From: Stagnimonas sp.
GTDB lineage: Bacteria > Pseudomonadota > Gammaproteobacteria > Nevskiales > Nevskiaceae
Length of the DNA stretch: 63,832 bases
Assembly: GCA_030696045.1 (NCBI GenBank)
Contig: JAUYNO010000009.1
Coordinates: 1-63,832 of the forward strand
Direction of reading: 5' to 3'
The position numbers and the translations under genes are program-made. This document shows, in pieces, positions 8,843 to 16,962 of this stretch. Every line of letters begins with the position of its first letter. The stretch's first letter is position 1. The notes under the pieces were generated by a model. That model did no database searches and was not told the DNA's origin. It saw only the letters and a program-made list of their open reading frames with translations.

Positions 8843-10280
8843 GGCGGGTCTTGGTGCGCGGCGCCGGCCGGCGCTTGCCGCTGGCGCTGGGCCGGGCGCG
8901 CGTCCGGCCGCCGGTCAGCAGCAGGGCCAGTTCGTCCTGAAAGGCGTCAATCAGGCGCTGCGGCTCGGCGATCAGGGCGCGGTCGGCGGACACACCGATG
9001 CTGAGCCGGTGGTGGTAGCTGAACAGGCTCAGCCCCAGGCCGATGCCGCCGGCCTGCGGCGGCCAGAAGATCAGTTCGCGGATGCGCGCGCCGCCCAGGT
9101 GCAGGGGGCGGTCCGGCCCGCGCAGGTTGGACACCACCGCCGCCGACTTGCCGGCGACCTGGGCCACTAGACGTTTCTCCAGCGCCACCGGCAGATGGCC
9201 GGCAGCGGCCAGTGCCAGCAGTACCGTACGCGCGGTCGGCGAGCGCTTGAGCTCGGCCATCCGCTCCGCCACCAGCGCCAGCCGCTGGCGGCGGTCGCTG
9301 AGCCCCAGCGGCAGGTCGAGCAGCACCAGGCCGAAGCAGTTGCCCAGGCCCTCGGCCTTCGGCGGCCGCAGGTTCACCGGCACCGAGACCCGCAGCTGGC
9401 GGCGCGCTTCGGCCGGCTCGCCCTGGGCTTCCAGGCAGCGGTCGAAGGCGCCGGCGAGGGCGCTGAGAAAGACGTCGTTGAGCTTCACCCCCTCGGCATG
9501 CGCCAGCCGCCGTACCGGCGCCAGCGGGATGTCGCTGGCCCAGGCCAGCACCCGCTTGCCGCTGAGCGGTTTTTGCAGGGCCGGAGGGTTGTCGCTGGGC
9601 AGCGCCAGCACCCGCCGCAGGCTGGCCAGCATGCCGCCCGCCTCGCGCAACTGGGCCGGAATCCGGCGCGGCTCGTGCAGATCGGCGCGGGCGAATTCGA
9701 GCAGCTGCTCGGCACCGCGATTGAGCGCCTCCAGGCGCCCGATCAGTCCGGCCAGCGGACCATGGCGCTTGGCGGCCGCCGCCAGCGCCGGCTTGGTGCG
9801 CGCTGCCGCGCGCAGGCCGGAGTCGGTGCAGGCCAGCAGCATCTGCACCAGGGCGATGCCGTCGGCGACGGCGTGGTGGGCGCGGAACAGGACGGTGGCG
9901 CCGCCATCGCGACGCGGGAACAGCAGCACCCGCCAGAGCGGCAGGCTGCGATCCAGCGGCTGGTTGACCTCGGCCTCGATGGCGGCACGCAGATCGGCGC
10001 CCGGCTGCCAGCGCTCGGGCGGCATCACATGGGCGTGATAGGCGGCGGCGAAGTCGAGGTCCTCGACCCAGACCGGCGGCTGGTGTTGGTCATCGGCGCG
10101 CTGGCGAAAGCGCGGGTAGCGCAGCAGCCGGGCCAGCAGTTCGGCGCACAGCGCCGCCGGGTCCAGCGGGCCGTCAAAGTCGATGATGGCGTTGACCACC
10201 ATCGGATTTTCCGGGCTGTCCATCTCCAGCCAGGCGCGATCGACCGCGCTCATGGGCTCCAGGGTTTGCTGTTCCGACAC
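8724..10280 (-). CDS. Wax ester synthase/diacylglycerol acyltransferase (WS/DGAT)
   Basis: 518 residues. Transfers an acyl group from acyl-CoA to a long-chain alcohol or diacylglycerol to make storage wax or triacylglycerol. Seen: the catalytic HHAVADG motif (HHxxxDG) in FRAHHAVADGIALVQ around residue 134, the ND motif in KLNDVFLSALAGAFD, and the conserved VSNLRGPDRPLHLGG region near the C-terminus. Start is GTG with a GGGAGG ribosome-binding site. After the normal end (about residue 455) there is a tail of some 60 residues, mostly Ala, Arg and Pro, which reads through the end of the CHAD gene on the other strand and may come from loss of an older stop codon. It follows the five-motif cytochrome gene on the same strand by 85 bp. 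Confidence 0.9.
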   Translation of the reverse strand: MSEQQTLEPMSAVDRAWLEMDSPENPMVVNAIIDFDGPLDPAALCAELLARLLRYPRFRQRADDQHQPPVWVEDLDFAAAYHAHVMPPERWQPGADLRAAIEAEVNQPLDRSLPLWRVLLFPRRDGGATVLFRAHHAVADGIALVQMLLACTDSGLRAAARTKPALAAAAKRHGPLAGLIGRLEALNRGAEQLLEFARADLHEPRRIPAQLREAGGMLASLRRVLALPSDNPPALQKPLSGKRVLAWASDIPLAPVRRLAHAEGVKLNDVFLSALAGAFDRCLEAQGEPAEARRQLRVSVPVNLRPPKAEGLGNCFGLVLLDLPLGLSDRRQRLALVAERMAELKRSPTARTVLLALAAAGHLPVALEKRLVAQVAGKSAAVVSNLRGPDRPLHLGGARIRELIFWPPQAGGIGLGLSLFSYHHRLSIGVSADRALIAEPQRLIDAFQDELALLLTGGRTRARPSASGKRRPAPRTKTRLSARSAVPASAPAVAAAAPPAARRRAARTVRAGDHETGG

Positions 10281-10365
10281 GATCCGCCTCCCGGCTACGC
10301 AGGTCCAGGCCCGCAGTAGCGCACAGCGCGGCGCGCCCCGCCTTGACCCAGGTCAGCGCGCGCGA

Positions 10366-11691
10366 TCAGCGCAGGCTGCGCTGCAACTGGCCCAGGGCGG
10401 CGTGGTAGGCGGCGGGCTGGAACTGTTCCCGTCGGCGCACGCTGAGGAACAGCGCGTCGATGGCGGCGCGGCGCTCCTCGCTGCCGGCCTGACCCTGCTG
10501 CGCCAGCGCGTCACTGAGCACCTGGCTCGCCATCGCCGCCTGCTCCGCGATCAGGAAGTCGTTGGCGCGCACCGAGCTGCCGAGATCGGCCAGCCGGCGC
10601 AGCAGGTTCTTGAGCTGCGCCGGCTGCAGGCTCTGCTGCTCGATGCGCGGCAGCAGTTGCGCGCGCAGCTGCTGCCGCAGCGCGCGCGCGGCGGCGGGCA
10701 GGGCGGCGCGCCCGGCGTCGGTGCTCGCCTGCAGGGCGGCCAGGCCCTGCTGCCAGCGCGGCGCCAGTTCGGGCGCCGCCACTTCCAGCCACAGCCCCAG
10801 CCAGTAGAAGGGGGCATCCGCCAGCGGCGGCGTGCCCGGCGCGGTGCCGGCATTGCGGCCGGGCTGCCAGCGCTCGGCGTTCAGCGGATGGTGGCAGGCG
10901 TCGCAATCGAACAGCACCAGTTCCGGGAACAGGCCGGCGCCGATACGGCCGTCCTCCAGGCTGTGCAGCAGGCGGTCGGCCGCCAGCGCCTGGCCCAGCG
11001 CCCAGTTGCGCGCCGGGTCCTGCGCACCCTTGCGCTGCTGGTAGTCGGCGTCGCGGTCGTGGTGGGGCGGTTGCAGGGCGACGAAGGTATCCAGCTCGAA
11101 CAGCAGGGGCGGGTGGCCGGCCGCCATCATCGCGTGCGTGATCGGATGCTCGGCATCGCCCTGATGGCAGCTCTGGCAGAGCGCGGCGCGCGCCTGCGGC
11201 TGCCAGGTCGGCGTCATCCCCAGCGCGACCTTGTCGGCCAGCGCCATGCCCGGCTGAGTGTGCTCGGCCAGCCAGCGGCCGGAGCCGCCGTGACAGGTCT
11301 CGCAACCGATGCCGTCGCTGGCCAGCCAGCGCTCGCCGCGCTGGCCGGGCGCGGCGGCATCGCCGTGGCAGGCCAGGCATTGCGCGGCGGTTTGCGGCTG
11401 GATGCCGAGCCGGACGCCGATGCGGCGCGAGCGTTCGCTGCCCAGGGTCGCGCTGGCCTGGCTGTGGGGATCGCGTTGCTGCCAGATGAAGTATTCGTCC
11501 TGGCGGATGCCGCTGTCACCGAGCGGTCGGGTAGCGCCGTGGCAGGTGCCGCCGGCGCAGCTGGCCACGCCTTCGTGGCGGTCGCCCGCCGTCGCCGGCA
11601 GCAGGGCCGGGCCCAGCAGGCCGGCGAGCAGCATCAAGGCCTCGCGCCATGGGCGCCCTGGGCTGCGAATTCCTGTGCGCGCGTCAGGCAT
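10366..11691 (-). CDS. Periplasmic multiheme cytochrome c (five heme motifs, first one CX4CH)
   Basis: 441 residues from the ATG at 11691, which has an AGGGGGAG ribosome-binding site; longer upstream reading in the same frame is ignored because it would bury the signal peptide (WREALMLLAGLLGPALLPATAG). Heme-attachment motifs: CAGGTCH at about 45-51 (four residues between the Cys), then CLACH (105), CETCH (130), CQSCH (172) and CDACH further on. After the heme half, the last 200 residues are helical and Arg/Ala-rich. The order and the His-Pro-rich stretch HPPLLFELDTF resemble cytochrome c554-type proteins. It is divergent from the flavoprotein operon with 193 bp between, so shared control is likely. 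Inferred role: soluble electron carrier for the neighbouring system. Confidence 0.85.
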   Translation of the reverse strand: MPDARTGIRSPGRPWREALMLLAGLLGPALLPATAGDRHEGVASCAGGTCHGATRPLGDSGIRQDEYFIWQQRDPHSQASATLGSERSRRIGVRLGIQPQTAAQCLACHGDAAAPGQRGERWLASDGIGCETCHGGSGRWLAEHTQPGMALADKVALGMTPTWQPQARAALCQSCHQGDAEHPITHAMMAAGHPPLLFELDTFVALQPPHHDRDADYQQRKGAQDPARNWALGQALAADRLLHSLEDGRIGAGLFPELVLFDCDACHHPLNAERWQPGRNAGTAPGTPPLADAPFYWLGLWLEVAAPELAPRWQQGLAALQASTDAGRAALPAAARALRQQLRAQLLPRIEQQSLQPAQLKNLLRRLADLGSSVRANDFLIAEQAAMASQVLSDALAQQGQAGSEERRAAIDALFLSVRRREQFQPAAYHAALGQLQRSLR

Positions 11692-11884
11692 TGCCGAACT
11701 CCCCCTGGGAACCGCCTTGCGGGCCGTCGCCGCCGGCCCGGCATGATCCGGGCGATTGCGGCTATGGTTGCGAGACCTGGGGCACATTCTGCCGCGTGCC
11801 AATAAAAGTTGCGTCGCAGGCCCGTGTGATTCTAGGCTCCACCGCCGCGGTAGCCACCTCATCGAGGGCAGCACTCGCACCACC
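11692..11884. other. Divergent intergenic region of the redox locus
   Basis: 193 bp between the minus-strand five-motif cytochrome and the plus-strand flavoprotein fusion. It must hold the promoters for both. I see no convincing pair of -35/-10 boxes or regulator palindrome; the plus-strand TTGCGT near 11809 has no good -10 partner. Confidence 0.5.
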
Positions 11885-14299
11885 ATGGACAGCTCCAGGG
11901 TCAAGATTGCGATCATCGGCTCCGGCCCAGCAGGGCTGTCCGCCGCCGCGCGCGCCGCCGAGCTGAAGGTTTCGCATCTGCTGCTGGAAGCCGAGCCTCA
12001 CCTCAGCCACACCATCCACAGCTACCAGAAGCGCAAGCACGTGATGGCGGAGCCGGCGGTGCTGCCGCTGCGCTCCAGCCTGCCGTTCACGGCGGCCAGC
12101 CGCGAGGAGGTACTGGGCGCCTGGGATGACGGGCTGCGGCGCCTGGGTGTGCAGCCGCGCCATGGCGCGGCGGTGGAAGCCGTGCGTGGCGAGCAGGGCC
12201 GCTTCCTGCTGCAGCTGGTCGGCGGCGGCCAGGTCGAGGCCGAGCGAGTGATCCTCGCCATCGGCCTGCAGGGCAATCTGCGCAAGCTCGGCTGCCCGGG
12301 CGAGGACCTGCCGCTGGCGCAGTACCAGCTGCTGGACCCGGACGAGTACCGGGGCGAGCAGATTGTCGTGGTCGGTGCCGGCGATGCCGCCATCGAAAAC
12401 GCGCTGGCGCTGTCCGAGCGCAACAGCGTCAGCATCGTCAACCGGCGCGACGAGTTCGACCGCGCCAAGGCCGCCAACAACAAGGCCATCCTCAGCGCCA
12501 TCGACGGCGGCCGGGTGCGGCTGGTGGCGAACGCCGCCGTCGCCGAGCTGCGCCAGACCGGCCCGCGCGAAGGCGTGCTGGTGCTCAACACCGCCCAGGG
12601 GCGCGCCGAGCTGCCCTGCAACCGGGTCATCGCCCGGCTGGGCGCGACGCCGCCGCGCCGCTTCGTCGAGAGCTGCGGCGTGCAGTTTCCGAGCGCCGAC
12701 CCGGCGGCTGTGCCGGCGGTATCGCCGCGCTACGAGAGCAATGTTCCGGGTCTCTACATCATCGGCGCGCTGGCCGGCTTCCCGCTGATCAAGCAGGCGA
12801 TGAACCAGGGCTGGGAAGTGGTGGAGTTCATCGAGGGCCGCTCGCCCGAGCCGGCCGACAATCCCCTGTTGGCGGCCAAGCTCAAGCTGATGCCCGGCTA
12901 CACCGGCGTCGACGCCGCCATCGCCCGCATCCGCGAGCGGGTGCCGGTGCTGAACCCGCTGACGCCCTTGCAGCTGCGCGAGTTCCTGCTCGACTCCGAG
13001 ATCCGCGCGCCGGCCGCCCAGGAGCTGATCTTCAGCCGCAACGACTACAGCGACAGCTTCTACTCGGTGGTCGAGGGCAGCGTGCAGATCGAGGTCGATG
13101 CCAGCGAGGGCGGGCGGGTGATCCCCCTCGGCGTCGGCCAGTTTTTCGGCGAGATGAGCCTGATCTCCGGCCGCCGCCGCAGCGCCACGGTGCGCGCCGC
13201 CGCGCCCGGCACGGTGCTGGTGGAAACCCCCCGGCGTTCGATGAACAAGCTGATCGCCAGCGTCGCGGCGGTGAAGCGGGTGCTGGACGAGACCTTCCTG
13301 CTGCGGGCGATCCAGGCCCGCATCGCGCCGGGCCTGAGCGCCGCCGCGCTGCAGGGCGTGGTGGCCAATGCCCGCATCGGCAGCTATGCCGCCGGCGAGG
13401 TGCTGTTCCGCGAAGGCGACCCCGGCGACTGCCTGCACCTGGTGCGCAAGGGCTCGGTCACGGTGTCGCGTCAGCTCGGCGGTCGCGACACCGTGCTCGC
13501 CTATGTCCCGGCCGGGCAGTACGTCGGCGAGATGGCCCTGCTCACCGACCAGCCGCGCACCGCGACGGTGACGGCGGCGGTGGCGACCGAAACCCTGCGG
13601 CTCGACGGCAGTGCCTTCATGTCCCTGCTGGCCGAGCACCCGCAGCTGCGCCAGCGGGTCAGCCAGACCTACACCCAGCGGGTGGTGACCAATACCTCCA
13701 GCCCGGCCGGCGGCCCCGGCGTCGGCGTCGTCCAGTTCCTGATGAGCCAGGGCCTGGGCGAGGCCACCGACGTGCTGCTGATCGACGAAAGCCTGTGCGT
13801 GCGCTGCGACCACTGCGAGAAGGCCTGCGCCGACACCCACGGCGGGGTGTCGCGGCTGAATCGGCAGGCCGGGCCCAGCTTCGAGCAGCTGCACGTGCCG
13901 ACCTCCTGCCGCCACTGCGAGCATCCGCACTGCATGAAGGACTGCCCGCCGGATGCGATCCGCCGGCTGCCCAGCGGTGAGGTCTACATCACCGATGCCT
14001 GCATCGGCTGCGGCAACTGCGAGCGCAACTGCCCCTATGGCGTGATCCAGATGGGCGCCGTCACGCCGGCCCAGCCCAGCCTCTGGCGCTGGCTGCTGTT
14101 CGGCGGCCGCGAGCCGGGCTCGCCGCCGCCGGCGGCCGTCACTGCGGCGGCGGTGGCTGAGCATGGCCGCAAGGCGGTGAAGTGCGACATGTGCAAGGAC
14201 CTCGGTGGCGGCCCCGCCTGCGTTCGCGCCTGTCCCACCGGGGCGGCCATCCGGGTCTCGCCCGAGGAGTTCCTGCAGATGACCCAGGGAGCCGGCTGA
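11885..14299 (+). CDS. FAD oxidoreductase - two cNMP-binding domains - four [4Fe-4S] cluster fusion
   Basis: 804 residues, cytosolic (no signal peptide; start chosen just before the dinucleotide fold). Domain order: (1) thioredoxin-reductase-like FAD/NAD(P)H domain, GSGPAG at 12-17 and GAGDAA near 164, with no CxxC redox pair; (2) first cyclic-nucleotide domain about 367-470, phosphate-binding cassette FGEMSLISGRRRSATV; (3) second about 490-600, GEMALLTDQPRTATV; both keep the Arg that contacts the cyclic phosphate; (4) DmsB/NrfC-like iron-sulfur domain from 638 with CVRCDHCEKAC, CRHCEHPHCMKDC, CIGCGNCERNC and CDMC...CVRAC, enough for four clusters. It could take electrons from NAD(P)H and pass them through the clusters to the b-type protein whose start overlaps its stop (TGATG), with cAMP or cGMP gating the step. 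Activity and direction are inferred. Confidence 0.88.
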   Translation: MDSSRVKIAIIGSGPAGLSAAARAAELKVSHLLLEAEPHLSHTIHSYQKRKHVMAEPAVLPLRSSLPFTAASREEVLGAWDDGLRRLGVQPRHGAAVEAVRGEQGRFLLQLVGGGQVEAERVILAIGLQGNLRKLGCPGEDLPLAQYQLLDPDEYRGEQIVVVGAGDAAIENALALSERNSVSIVNRRDEFDRAKAANNKAILSAIDGGRVRLVANAAVAELRQTGPREGVLVLNTAQGRAELPCNRVIARLGATPPRRFVESCGVQFPSADPAAVPAVSPRYESNVPGLYIIGALAGFPLIKQAMNQGWEVVEFIEGRSPEPADNPLLAAKLKLMPGYTGVDAAIARIRERVPVLNPLTPLQLREFLLDSEIRAPAAQELIFSRNDYSDSFYSVVEGSVQIEVDASEGGRVIPLGVGQFFGEMSLISGRRRSATVRAAAPGTVLVETPRRSMNKLIASVAAVKRVLDETFLLRAIQARIAPGLSAAALQGVVANARIGSYAAGEVLFREGDPGDCLHLVRKGSVTVSRQLGGRDTVLAYVPAGQYVGEMALLTDQPRTATVTAAVATETLRLDGSAFMSLLAEHPQLRQRVSQTYTQRVVTNTSSPAGGPGVGVVQFLMSQGLGEATDVLLIDESLCVRCDHCEKACADTHGGVSRLNRQAGPSFEQLHVPTSCRHCEHPHCMKDCPPDAIRRLPSGEVYITDACIGCGNCERNCPYGVIQMGAVTPAQPSLWRWLLFGGREPGSPPPAAVTAAAVAEHGRKAVKCDMCKDLGGGPACVRACPTGAAIRVSPEEFLQMTQGAG

Positions 14300-15234
14300 T
14301 GGCCAGCGCCGACGCCGACGGCGACAGCAGCCACCTGGGGTTTCTGCGCCATGCCGAGTTCCGCTGGGCGAAGCTGGCGTTGCTGCTGAGCGCGGTCAGC
14401 ATCGCCGCCTACGTCTGGCATCCGGCGCCGGAGGGCGCCAACGGCGGCACCTGGCTGGGCTACACCCTGGGCGGCATCGGCGCCTTCCTGATTCTCTGCC
14501 TGCTCTGGCTGGGCGTGCGCAAGCGGCGCTATCGCTCCGGCCTGGGCACGGTCAAGGGCTGGACCTCGGCCCATGTCTACCTGGGCCTGTCGCTGCTGGT
14601 GGTGGCCAGCCTGCACTGCGGCTTCCAGTTCGGGCTCAATGTCCACACGCTCGGCTATGTGCTGATGGTGCTGGTCATCATCAGCGGCCTCTGGGGTCTG
14701 TTCGTCTACGACCGCCTGCCCAGCCGCATCGGCCAGCTGCGCGCCGGCGGCACCCGCGACGCCTGGATCGAAGAGGTGTTCGACCTCAACGACCAAGCGA
14801 TCAAGCTGGCCGACCGGGTGGCGCCCGACGTGCACCAGCGCATCGTCGCCTCGGCGGAAAAACTGCGCATCGGCGGCAGCCTGCGCCAGCAGCTGTTCGG
14901 CCGCCATTCAGCGGGCGAGGCCGAGTCGCTGCGGGCAACACTGGAGACGCGCATCGCCCAGCTGCGCGCCGACGCCGCCCGCGACCAGGACCCGCAGTCG
15001 CAGAGCACGGCGATCTTCATGGCCGGCCAGCTGCAGCACGGCGTGCAGGACTCGGGCAGCCTGCAGAAGCTGCTGGACCTGCTCAGCCGTCGCAACGCCC
15101 TGGTGGCGCGCATCAACCAGGACATCAGCCTGCACGCCCGCCTGCAGGTCTGGCTGCTGGTGCACGTGCCACTCAGCCTCGCCCTGCTGGCGGCGCTGAT
15201 CGCCCATGTGTTCAGCGTGTTCTTCTACTGGTAG
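14299..15234 (+). CDS. Diheme cytochrome b-like integral membrane protein
   Basis: 311 residues. Membrane segments at about 24-40, 54-72, 90-108, 117-136 and 284-309, with a soluble helical domain (about 140-275) between the last two. Four His lie in pairs 14 residues apart: His92/His106 in the third segment and His289/His303 in the last. That spacing is the usual one for two b-type hemes stacked across a four-helix core. It overlaps the iron-sulfur fusion by 1 nt and is 9 nt before the FHA-cytochrome gene. Expected job: move electrons across the inner membrane between the cytosolic iron-sulfur protein and periplasmic c-hemes. I do not recognise a named family; the large inter-helix soluble domain is unusual. 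Confidence 0.75.
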   Translation: MASADADGDSSHLGFLRHAEFRWAKLALLLSAVSIAAYVWHPAPEGANGGTWLGYTLGGIGAFLILCLLWLGVRKRRYRSGLGTVKGWTSAHVYLGLSLLVVASLHCGFQFGLNVHTLGYVLMVLVIISGLWGLFVYDRLPSRIGQLRAGGTRDAWIEEVFDLNDQAIKLADRVAPDVHQRIVASAEKLRIGGSLRQQLFGRHSAGEAESLRATLETRIAQLRADAARDQDPQSQSTAIFMAGQLQHGVQDSGSLQKLLDLLSRRNALVARINQDISLHARLQVWLLVHVPLSLALLAALIAHVFSVFFYW

Positions 15235-15243
15235 CGCCCGGCC

Positions 15244-16962
15244 ATGCAAGTCCTGCTCCGCAGCCAGTCCCGCGACGGCGCCCCGGCCACCGAGCGCCGG
15301 CTGGAGCTGGAGCGCCTGCGCATCGGCCGTGGCACCGACCAGGACCTGGTGCTGGGCGACCTGCGCATCGCCCTCGCGCATGCCGAACTGAGCCGGCGTA
15401 AAGGCCTGCTCGGGCCGGTGTTCCGCATCGAGTCGCGGGTGCGGCTGCCGCTGTGGATCAATGGCAGCCCGAGCATGGGCAGCGACATCGAGGTCGGCGA
15501 CGAGATCGACCTCGGCCGCTATCGGCTGAAGCTGCTCAAGCCACCGGCCGGCTGCGAGCTGGCGCTGGAACTGGAGGAGCGTTACGCCGCCCACGACGAG
15601 CGCGGCGAGCGCCGCCAGGCCCTGAAGCAGACCCCGGCCGACGCCGGCTGGTCGCGCCGGCGCCTGGCCTGGGGGCTGTTCCTGCTGGTGCTGCTGCCGG
15701 GGCTGGTGCTGCCGCTGGCGCTGCTCCGCGCCCAGCACGAGGACGGCCCGGTCAGCCGCGAGCGGGTGCTGCCGGCTGGCCCCGGCGCCGACATCGTCTG
15801 GAATTCCGGCCCGCTGGGCAGCGCCCATCAGGCCTTGCAGAACGACTGTCAGGCCTGCCACCGCGAGCCCTTCGTGCCGGCCAACGATGCCGCCTGCCGT
15901 GGTTGCCACACCGTCCTGCGTGAGCATGCCGGCACGCAAGCCGCGCTGGCGCAACCGCCGTTCACCGAGCAGCGCTGCACCGACTGCCATCGCGAGCACA
16001 ACGGCCTGGCCGGCCTGGTGCCGCGCGCCAACCCGGTCTGCACCGATTGCCATGACCAGCCCCAGCAGGCGGCGCAGGCGAAGCTCGAAGCGGTCCACGA
16101 CTTCAGCCGGGGTCACCCGGAATTCCGTCTCCAGCTGGCGCGCCGCGAGGGCGAGCGTTTCGTCTGGCCGGCTATCCGCCAGGGCGGCGCGGAGGCGCGA
16201 CACCAGGACAGCGGCCTGAAATTCCCGCACGCGCTGCATCTCGCCGAGAAGGGCATCGATGCTCCCGACGGCCGCCGGCAGATGCGCTGTGGCGACTGCC
16301 ATCAGCCGAACGCCGACCGCAGTGGCTTCCTGCCGGTGACCATGGCGACGCATTGCGCCGAATGCCACCGGCTCGATTTCGACCCCGCCGAGCCCGAGCA
16401 CGAGCTGCCGCATGGCAAGCCGGCGCAGGTGGTGCGCGTGGTCCGTGACTACTACGCGGCACTGGCGCTGACCGGCCGCACGCGGTCGCCGCCGGCGGGC
16501 AACAGCCGGCGCCGGCCCGGCGACGGCGAGCCCCCGCCGGCAGTGGCTCCGGTGGGCCGCACCGCCGCCTGGGCGCAGACGCGCGCCGAGCAGGCGCTGC
16601 GCGATGTGTTCGAGCGCCGCACCTGCTTCTACTGCCATCAGGTCAGTCGCGACGGTCCGCCGGACAGCCCCTGGCGCATCGCCCCGGTGGCGCCGCAGCG
16701 GCTGGCGCTGCCCGACACCCGCTTCCCGCATTCGGCGCACAGCACCGAGCGCTGCTCCAGCTGCCACGAGGCGCAGACCTCGAAGCTGGCGGAGGACGTG
16801 CTGCTGCCCGCCATCGGCCGCTGCCGCGACTGCCATGGCGATACCGGTGCGATGACCGAGACGCCTTCGTCCTGCCAGTCCTGTCACGACTATCACGGTC
16901 ACGATCTGTCAGCGCCGGCGGCTGCGGCTGCGGCGGCGCTGGCTCCGGCGCGGATGCCGTGA
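15244..16962 (+). CDS. FHA-like domain fused through one membrane helix to a ten-heme cytochrome c
   Basis: 572 residues. N-terminal part (about 15-100) follows the forkhead-associated pattern: LRIGRGTDQDLVL, HAEL, INGS and GDEIDLGRYRLKLL. The Ser of the phosphothreonine pocket is replaced (IALAHA), so binding may be changed. One membrane helix follows (about 139-163, LAWGLFLLVLLPGLVLPLALL). Beyond it are ten CXXCH motifs: CQACH (202), CRGCH, CTDCH twice, CGDCH, CAECH, CFYCH, CSSCH, CRDCH and CQSCH near 546. There is no cleavable signal peptide, so the FHA part should stay in the cytosol and the hemes in the periplasm. The topology suits a protein that senses a cytosolic phosphoprotein and carries electrons outside the membrane. 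It overlaps the next gene by 4 bp. Confidence 0.85.
   Translation: MQVLLRSQSRDGAPATERRLELERLRIGRGTDQDLVLGDLRIALAHAELSRRKGLLGPVFRIESRVRLPLWINGSPSMGSDIEVGDEIDLGRYRLKLLKPPAGCELALELEERYAAHDERGERRQALKQTPADAGWSRRRLAWGLFLLVLLPGLVLPLALLRAQHEDGPVSRERVLPAGPGADIVWNSGPLGSAHQALQNDCQACHREPFVPANDAACRGCHTVLREHAGTQAALAQPPFTEQRCTDCHREHNGLAGLVPRANPVCTDCHDQPQQAAQAKLEAVHDFSRGHPEFRLQLARREGERFVWPAIRQGGAEARHQDSGLKFPHALHLAEKGIDAPDGRRQMRCGDCHQPNADRSGFLPVTMATHCAECHRLDFDPAEPEHELPHGKPAQVVRVVRDYYAALALTGRTRSPPAGNSRRRPGDGEPPPAVAPVGRTAAWAQTRAEQALRDVFERRTCFYCHQVSRDGPPDSPWRIAPVAPQRLALPDTRFPHSAHSTERCSSCHEAQTSKLAEDVLLPAIGRCRDCHGDTGAMTETPSSCQSCHDYHGHDLSAPAAAAAAALAPARMP

Noticed and set aside
11692..11916. Extended start of the five-motif cytochrome at 11916
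   Set aside because: The extra 75 residues are Arg-rich, precede the signal peptide and lie in the divergent promoter region, overlapping the flavoprotein start.
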